NCBI GenBank assembly: GCA_000509225.1
Contig: BAOK01000001.1
Span: 2,136,245-2,200,244 of the forward strand
DNA length: 64,000 bases
DNA from: Parvibaculaceae bacterium Mf 1.05b.01
GTDB taxonomy: Bacteria; Pseudomonadota; Alphaproteobacteria; Parvibaculales; Parvibaculaceae
Reading direction: 5' to 3'
The translations under genes and the position numbers were made by a program. Shown piece by piece: positions 59,428 to 64,000 of the stretch (the stretch's first letter is position 1; every line of letters starts with the position of its first letter). A model generated the notes under the pieces. The model worked only from the letters and a program-made list of their open reading frames with translations. It made no database searches and was not told the origin of the DNA.

Positions 59428-61379
59428 GCCAACCGTTCAATCGCAACGTCTGCGCCTGCCAAGTCCAGCGATCCCAAAACAAGCTCACCTGATACGCAAT
59501 CGGCGATTGAAACTCTTTGCGGATTATAATTGACGAAGACCCGGAAGTTTCCCCTTGTGCGTGTCCGCACACCAAAGGGCAGATCAAGGATCGATAACCC
59601 CGCTGCGGCGACACGCACATCCAGGAAATCTCTCAGCAGAGCCTCATCCGGCCAACCTGCAATATAGTAGGCGTTCTTCTTGCGCGTAATCGCAGGGTGC
59701 CCGTCTGTGGTATGAGCCACTGCCTCAGCGTCGCCTTCCACATATTCGCGCCAGCGATCAAATGTGTAGATCTTGGATCTGTAATCGACCTCTACAGCTG
59801 CAAACTCCCGGAAGCTCTCCGCACGGGTCACCTTTATTCCCAAAAGCTCACTCAAAGGTCCCGGAGCCAGGTTGGCAGGAATTTCGTGGGAGACTGTCCG
59901 ACTGCCGGTACGCGGCAGAACAATCAGATCGCCGTCAAAATTGGTTAGGCGCATTGCCATCTCGTCACGCACGTGGATCTGGCTCGGAAGCACCACCAGT
60001 TTGTACCCGTCGAGGGGTGCGTCAGGCGAAACAAAATCAACGTTCAACCCCTTTTCACGCAACGCGCGGTAGATCGCGAGCGTCTGAACAATGTAGCTGA
60101 AATTTTGTCCCTGGGGTTGGTTCAGCAATGCCCAGTGACTGTCGTAGGAATAGACAATCGCAACATCCGCCTGGGTGGCGGCCTCAATATCACCTAGGGT
60201 CTTCAGCTCTGTCCCCAACTGGGTGACTTCGTGCAACGCCCGGTCCGGCACACCGTCAGGACGATTGAGCCCGGCGTGGAACTGCTCCTGCGCAAAGGGT
60301 GCCTGGCGCCAGCGAAAATAGGACACAAGCTCAGCGCCATGCGCAAAGGCTTCCCATCCCCAGAGTCGTTGCATGCCCGGCAGTGGGTCCGGGTTGTAGG
60401 GCGCCCAGTTCACCGGGCCTGGCTGTTGTTCCATGATCCAGAAGCGCCCGCGGCCGCAGGCGCGGTAGAGATCATGATGGTAGGCCTGAATGTCCGGGTC
60501 ACCGGTTCGGACAAAATGCTCTTTGTTCTCACGGACGAACGGCATCACATCAAGCGACCCAATCGGATAGCTGTCCCAGCTCGCCACATCCAGCTCTTCA
60601 CTGACCGAGAAATGATCATACTCGGTCACAAAGGTCATGAAATTGTGGACCAGATCACGGCCGGGAGAAAGCTCGCGCAGAATGTCTGTTTGGACTTTGT
60701 TGAAAGCCTTTACCTCATCTGAGGCGAAGCGGCGATAATCCCACCGATGGGCCGGGTTGGTCTCTGTGACGGCCTGGTTGGGCAGTTCAATCTCTTCAAA
60801 GCTGAGATATTCCATGCTCCAGAAGACATTGCCCCAGGCTTCATTGAGGGCGCCGATGGTTTCATAGCGCGCCTCAAGCCAGGTTTGGAAATTGGATTTC
60901 GCCGCTGGTGTGTAGGAGTGGGTTGTGTTGTGGCAGCCATATTCATTGTCGGTCTGCCACGCGACGACGGCTGGATGATCACCAAACCGCTCCGCCATAG
61001 CTCGGGTGATCCGGGCGCATTCTCGGCGGTAGCCCATGTGAGAAAAACAATAGTGTCGGCGGGAGCCGAACCCGCGGGTTCGTCCCTCGCGGCTGATCGG
61101 CAGCATGTCGGGCATTTTATCAATCAGCCACTTTGGCGGCGTTGCCGTCGGCGTCCCCAAAATGAGTTTCAAGCCCGCGTCACCCAAAGTATTGATCGCG
61201 CTGGCGAGCCACTCAAAATCATAGGTTCCGGGTTCCGGTTCGAAGCGGGACCAGGCAAACTCCCCAACGCGCACATGGGTGATCCCGGCCTTTACCATAT
61301 CGGCTGCATCCTGCTCCCACATGACCTCCGGCCAATGCTCAGGATAATAACAAACACCCAGCTCTGGTTGCCGCGCCAT
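59424..61379 (-). CDS. Glycoside hydrolase family 42 beta-galactosidase
   Basis: 651 residues. GVCYYPEHWPEVMWEQDAAD opens the TIM barrel, the acid/base Glu146 is in WQTDNEYGCHNT, and the nucleophile Glu317 in RFWIMEQQPG. The middle trimerisation domain (VAIVYSYDSHWALLNQPQG) and small C-terminal beta domain are both complete. GH42 enzymes cleave terminal beta-galactosides, often from oligosaccharides. No signal peptide. It is divergent from the GH4 gene, 103 bases apart, so one promoter region serves both. Confidence 0.9.
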   Translation of the reverse strand: MARQPELGVCYYPEHWPEVMWEQDAADMVKAGITHVRVGEFAWSRFEPEPGTYDFEWLASAINTLGDAGLKLILGTPTATPPKWLIDKMPDMLPISREGRTRGFGSRRHYCFSHMGYRRECARITRAMAERFGDHPAVVAWQTDNEYGCHNTTHSYTPAAKSNFQTWLEARYETIGALNEAWGNVFWSMEYLSFEEIELPNQAVTETNPAHRWDYRRFASDEVKAFNKVQTDILRELSPGRDLVHNFMTFVTEYDHFSVSEELDVASWDSYPIGSLDVMPFVRENKEHFVRTGDPDIQAYHHDLYRACGRGRFWIMEQQPGPVNWAPYNPDPLPGMQRLWGWEAFAHGAELVSYFRWRQAPFAQEQFHAGLNRPDGVPDRALHEVTQLGTELKTLGDIEAATQADVAIVYSYDSHWALLNQPQGQNFSYIVQTLAIYRALREKGLNVDFVSPDAPLDGYKLVVLPSQIHVRDEMAMRLTNFDGDLIVLPRTGSRTVSHEIPANLAPGPLSELLGIKVTRAESFREFAAVEVDYRSKIYTFDRWREYVEGDAEAVAHTTDGHPAITRKKNAYYIAGWPDEALLRDFLDVRVAAAGLSILDLPFGVRTRTRGNFRVFVNYNPQRVSIADCVSGELVLGSLDLAGADVAIERLA

Positions 61380-61482
61380 ACCACTCGCCTCCCCATGCGT
61401 TTTTTTGAGCTGGCAGCTTTTACCAAATTGACCCGCGCTGCAAGTTGCCCGAAGCTCTGCCCGGTTCTATTCGGAGTTCAAA

Positions 61483-62796
61483 ATGACCAAAGTTTGTTTG
61501 ATCGGCGCTGGCAGCACCGTCTTCATGAAAAACATTGTGGGTGACGTTCTGCTGAACGACATGTTCGCGGACTGCACGATCGCACTTCATGATATTGATC
61601 CTGAGCGGCTGGCAACCTCCAACATGGTTGCGCAGAAGATTGCATCGTCTCTCAATGTCAGCCCGACCATCCTCGCCACGGAAGATCGCATTGAGGCGCT
61701 GCGAGATGCGGAATTCGTGATCCTGATGATCCAGGTAGGTGGTTTTGAGCCTTGCACCGTCACCGATTTTGAAATCCCGAAGAAGTATGGCCTCCGCCAG
61801 ACCATTGCCGACACGCTTGGCGTTGGCGGCATCATGCGCGGCCTGCGGACTGTGCCCGTCCTGCTCGATATTGCCGAGGATATGCGTCAGCACTGCCCTA
61901 ACGCACTCATGCTGCAATATGTGAACCCGATGGCGATCAATTGCTGGGCGCTCGCCCAGCTCGCGCCGGACATCCGTCAGGTGGGTCTATGTCACTCCGT
62001 GCAAGGGACGGCGTATGAGCTTGCGCAGGACCTCGGCGAAGATTTTAAATCGATCCAGTATCAGTGCGCCGGGATCAACCACATGTCTTTCTATCTCACA
62101 TTTGAGAAACGGCACGAAGACGGACGGATTGAGGATCTCTATCCCCGGCTAAAAGATCTTGCCGCGACCGGAGGCGAGCCGGCAGCCAACAAAGTGCGTT
62201 ATGAGATGTTGAAACGCACCGGCTATTTCGTTACGGAATCCAGCGAACATTTTGCCGAATATGTGCCCTGGTTTATCAAGCGCGACCGGCCTGACCTGAT
62301 CGACCAATTCAATGTGCCGTTAGATGAGTATATCCGCCGATGTGAAGAACAAATCGCCGGTTGGCGCACGCAGGAGAAAGAGCTCGCTGACGCCAACAAG
62401 CTCACCATCAGCTATTCTGGTGAATATGCGGCGCGCATCATGCGGGCTGTCAAAACAGGCCGGCCCACCGTAATCAATGGCAATGTGCCTAATCATGGCT
62501 TGATCGACAATTTACCGGGAAACGCGTCGGTGGAGGTTCCCTGCCTCATTGACCATAGAGGGGTTACGCCCACGCGGGTCGGGACACTTCCCCCCCATCT
62601 TGCGGCGATGATGCAGAGCAATGTGAACGTGCAGTCTTTAGCGGTTGAGGCTTTGGCAACTGGCAAGCGAGAACATGTCTATCACGCAGCCATGATGGAC
62701 CCGCATACCGCTGCGGAACTCTCATTGGATCAGATTTGGGCGCTCACCGACGATCTGATTGAAGCCCATGGCGATTGGCTGCCCGCGTTCCATTGA
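61483..62796 (+). CDS. Glycoside hydrolase family 4 alpha-galactosidase-like enzyme
   Basis: 437 residues of the unusual NAD- and metal-dependent GH4 family, which breaks glycosidic bonds by oxidation and elimination. CLIGAGSTVFMKNIVGD is the NAD site, MLQYVNPMAINCW the Asn that holds substrate, and Cys170-His171 in LCHSVQGTAYEL plus INHMSFY bind the Mn. The CHSVQG signature is that of alpha-galactosidases (MelA type). It is divergent from the GH42 gene and convergent with galK, so the locus joins alpha- and beta-galactoside cleavage. Confidence 0.88.
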   Translation: MTKVCLIGAGSTVFMKNIVGDVLLNDMFADCTIALHDIDPERLATSNMVAQKIASSLNVSPTILATEDRIEALRDAEFVILMIQVGGFEPCTVTDFEIPKKYGLRQTIADTLGVGGIMRGLRTVPVLLDIAEDMRQHCPNALMLQYVNPMAINCWALAQLAPDIRQVGLCHSVQGTAYELAQDLGEDFKSIQYQCAGINHMSFYLTFEKRHEDGRIEDLYPRLKDLAATGGEPAANKVRYEMLKRTGYFVTESSEHFAEYVPWFIKRDRPDLIDQFNVPLDEYIRRCEEQIAGWRTQEKELADANKLTISYSGEYAARIMRAVKTGRPTVINGNVPNHGLIDNLPGNASVEVPCLIDHRGVTPTRVGTLPPHLAAMMQSNVNVQSLAVEALATGKREHVYHAAMMDPHTAAELSLDQIWALTDDLIEAHGDWLPAFH

Positions 62797-62803
62797 GGAC
62801 AGG

Positions 62804-63856
62804 TCAGAGCTCAACCGCCCAAGCGGCAGGACACTCTGTTGAGACGGCATGCCACCACGGCTCTAGCTCACTTTCTGCGACCAGGGCAACAATGCACCCG
62901 CCAAAGCCCGCGCCGGTCAATCGCGCACCAAGTGCGCCCGCCTCCCGTGCCGCGGCGACCAGCCGGTCGAGGCTGCCTGTGGAAACTTCAAAGTCGGCGC
63001 GGAGAGACTCATGGCTCTCGTTCATAAGGTCGCCCAACAGGGACATATCAGCCTTTCGCAGCGCCTCTGTCGCCCTCAATGTTCGGGCCTGCTCAGACAG
63101 GACATGGCGCACCCGCCGCGCCACAAGCGGGTCGCTCAGTTTCTTGGCAATCTCGACTGATTGTGACTTCAGCGGGTGCGGTCTTAGCTCTTCTGAAGCC
63201 GCATCCAGTGCGGCACGGCGTTCATTGTAGGCACCGTCGGTGAGCTGCCTCGCCTCACCGCAATGAATGACCGCAATTGACCAGCCTGCGGGTAGCGCGA
63301 CCTGGTCCCATTCCAGCGTTTCACAATTGAGCGCCAGCGCATGACCCTGGTCGCCTACGGACACGGCCATCTGGTCCATGATCCCACATTTGACACCGCA
63401 GAACTCATTCTCAGCTTTCTGTGCCAGGAGGGCGATGTCTGTGTCTGAGCGATCCTGGCCGGTAAGCGCGAACAGCGCCTTCAACGTCGCTACTTCAAGC
63501 GCCGCTGACGAAGAAACGCCTGCGCCAGCGGGCAAGTCAGACTCGACCATCAAGTTCATCGGTGGGATGGTTGTGCCTGCTTTTTCGGCCATCACAAGGG
63601 GACCTGCCACATAGTCTGCCCAATGGTCTTTCTTCCCGTCCTGCAGATTGATGTCAATCTTGGCTTCTTCGGCAGTGCTGAAAGCATGAATGCCGGACGC
63701 TGCTGGCCCCGCGGTCACCGTTATGCCCTTTGTGAGGGGCATAGGCAGCACATTGCCGCCAATCAGGTCCGTATATTCACCGATAAGATTGACCCGTCCG
63801 GGCGCAAAGCAGGTTACGGCTGCTTCCTGCCCGAATACATCTTCGTGACTCGTCAT
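62804..63856 (-). CDS. galK: Galactokinase
   Basis: 350 residues of the GHMP kinase fold. The galactokinase signature is GRVNLIGEYTDLIGGNVLPM (21-40), the ATP loop LPAGAGVSSSAALEVA (~109-124), and motif 3 GARLTGAGFGGCIVAL near the end. CGVKCGIMDQMAVSVGDQGHAL holds the base Asp. It phosphorylates galactose at C1, feeding the Leloir pathway, using galactose released by GH42 and GH4. Its ATG overlaps the galT stop by four bases. It stops seven bases before the GH4 gene end. Confidence 0.94.
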   Translation of the reverse strand: MTSHEDVFGQEAAVTCFAPGRVNLIGEYTDLIGGNVLPMPLTKGITVTAGPAASGIHAFSTAEEAKIDINLQDGKKDHWADYVAGPLVMAEKAGTTIPPMNLMVESDLPAGAGVSSSAALEVATLKALFALTGQDRSDTDIALLAQKAENEFCGVKCGIMDQMAVSVGDQGHALALNCETLEWDQVALPAGWSIAVIHCGEARQLTDGAYNERRAALDAASEELRPHPLKSQSVEIAKKLSDPLVARRVRHVLSEQARTLRATEALRKADMSLLGDLMNESHESLRADFEVSTGSLDRLVAAAREAGALGARLTGAGFGGCIVALVAESELEPWWHAVSTECPAAWAVEL

Positions 63857-64000
63857 CCACCCACTTCCACATTGCGCAGCGCTTCAGCGGCAGCTGCAGG
63901 TGGCACATCCACCAGAAAGACCCCACTTACCTGTTCCACGCTCGCGAGAAATTTCAGCTTGTCCTCCGCCCGCCGGATGGGCCAGACCTGCAAGGTAAAG
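63853..64000 (-). CDS. galT: Galactose-1-phosphate uridylyltransferase, C-terminal end (partial)
   Basis: Only the last 48 residues are in the window; the gene continues past the right edge. The end reads VWPIRRAEDKLKFLASVEQV then LVDVPPAAAAEALRNV, matching the GalT C-terminus, where RR-x4-LK-x-LA and a 'D-x-P-E-x-AA-x-x-LR' helix are conserved. Together with galK (four-base overlap) it makes the galTK operon, converting galactose 1-phosphate to UDP-galactose. The active-site His-Pro-His part lies outside the window. Confidence 0.86.
   Translation of the reverse strand, partial: FTLQVWPIRRAEDKLKFLASVEQVSGVFLVDVPPAAAAEALRNVEVGG

Overview
The window reads as a piece of an alphaproteobacterial chromosome, probably from a free-living, possibly marine, heterotroph. 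Four things point there: a histidyl-tRNA synthetase of the divergent alphaproteobacterial type, a CIRCE-controlled groESL operon, short dispersed palindromes typical of alphaproteobacterial intergenic DNA, and a ScfR/PccR-type regulator beside the glyoxylate-shunt genes. The genus cannot be fixed from sequence alone. I see no rRNA, tRNA, CRISPR array, insertion sequence or prophage. Genes are dense, on both strands, in short operons with many 4-base start/stop overlaps.

Layout. 1-7 kb: the end of an SDR gene, an omega-amino-acid:pyruvate aminotransferase divergent from an XRE-cupin regulator that leads a PEP-mutase-family lyase and a thioesterase, a PPi-type phosphofructokinase, and a HAD hydrolase/D-threonine-aldolase pair. 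7-11 kb: a secreted ceramidase-like protein and groES-groEL with CIRCE and an intergenic hairpin. 11-18 kb: accessory DNA with an orphan HEPN-like protein, a palindrome cluster, a MarR regulator with a membrane protein, and a TetR regulator with a four-gene operon (AhpD-like protein, unknown protein, SDR lacking its catalytic Tyr, and a second membrane protein resembling the first). Each regulator has its own operator, present twice. 18-27 kb: divergent SHMT, TetR/FMO/SDR, then the hisS-hisZ-hisG cluster. 27-33 kb: a degenerate histidine kinase, a CheZ-like protein, a SLAC1-type channel and TonB.

33-42 kb: the ScfR/PccR-type regulator, divergent malate synthase and isocitrate lyase, then a small C1q-like gene lying between two nearly identical terminators, followed by an esterase, a GFA protein, a GPH transporter, an RraA-like protein and an unknown gene. 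42-50 kb: a likely small RNA with an anti-Shine-Dalgarno loop, a GH1 glucosidase, nitronate monooxygenase, a histone-H1-like protein, a non-catalytic sulfatase-modifying-factor domain protein, an N-acyl-D-amino-acid deacylase, a second GPH transporter and an arylesterase-like protein. 50-58 kb: a lipid or steroid acyl-CoA catabolism set (TetR, acyl-CoA dehydrogenase, SDR, two acyl-CoA synthetases) with an LpxR-like outer-membrane deacylase. 58-64 kb: a galactoside locus with a DUF819 transporter, GH42 beta-galactosidase, GH4 alpha-galactosidase, galK and the end of galT.

The genes describe carbon scavenging: acetate and C2 units through the glyoxylate shunt, acyl-CoA oxidation, galactosides into the Leloir pathway, and amines or amino acids through transaminases and deacylases. 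The parts most worth a second look are the paired-operator redox-like loci at 12-17 kb, the terminator-flanked C1q-like cassette at 36-37 kb, and the small-RNA candidate at 42.3 kb.
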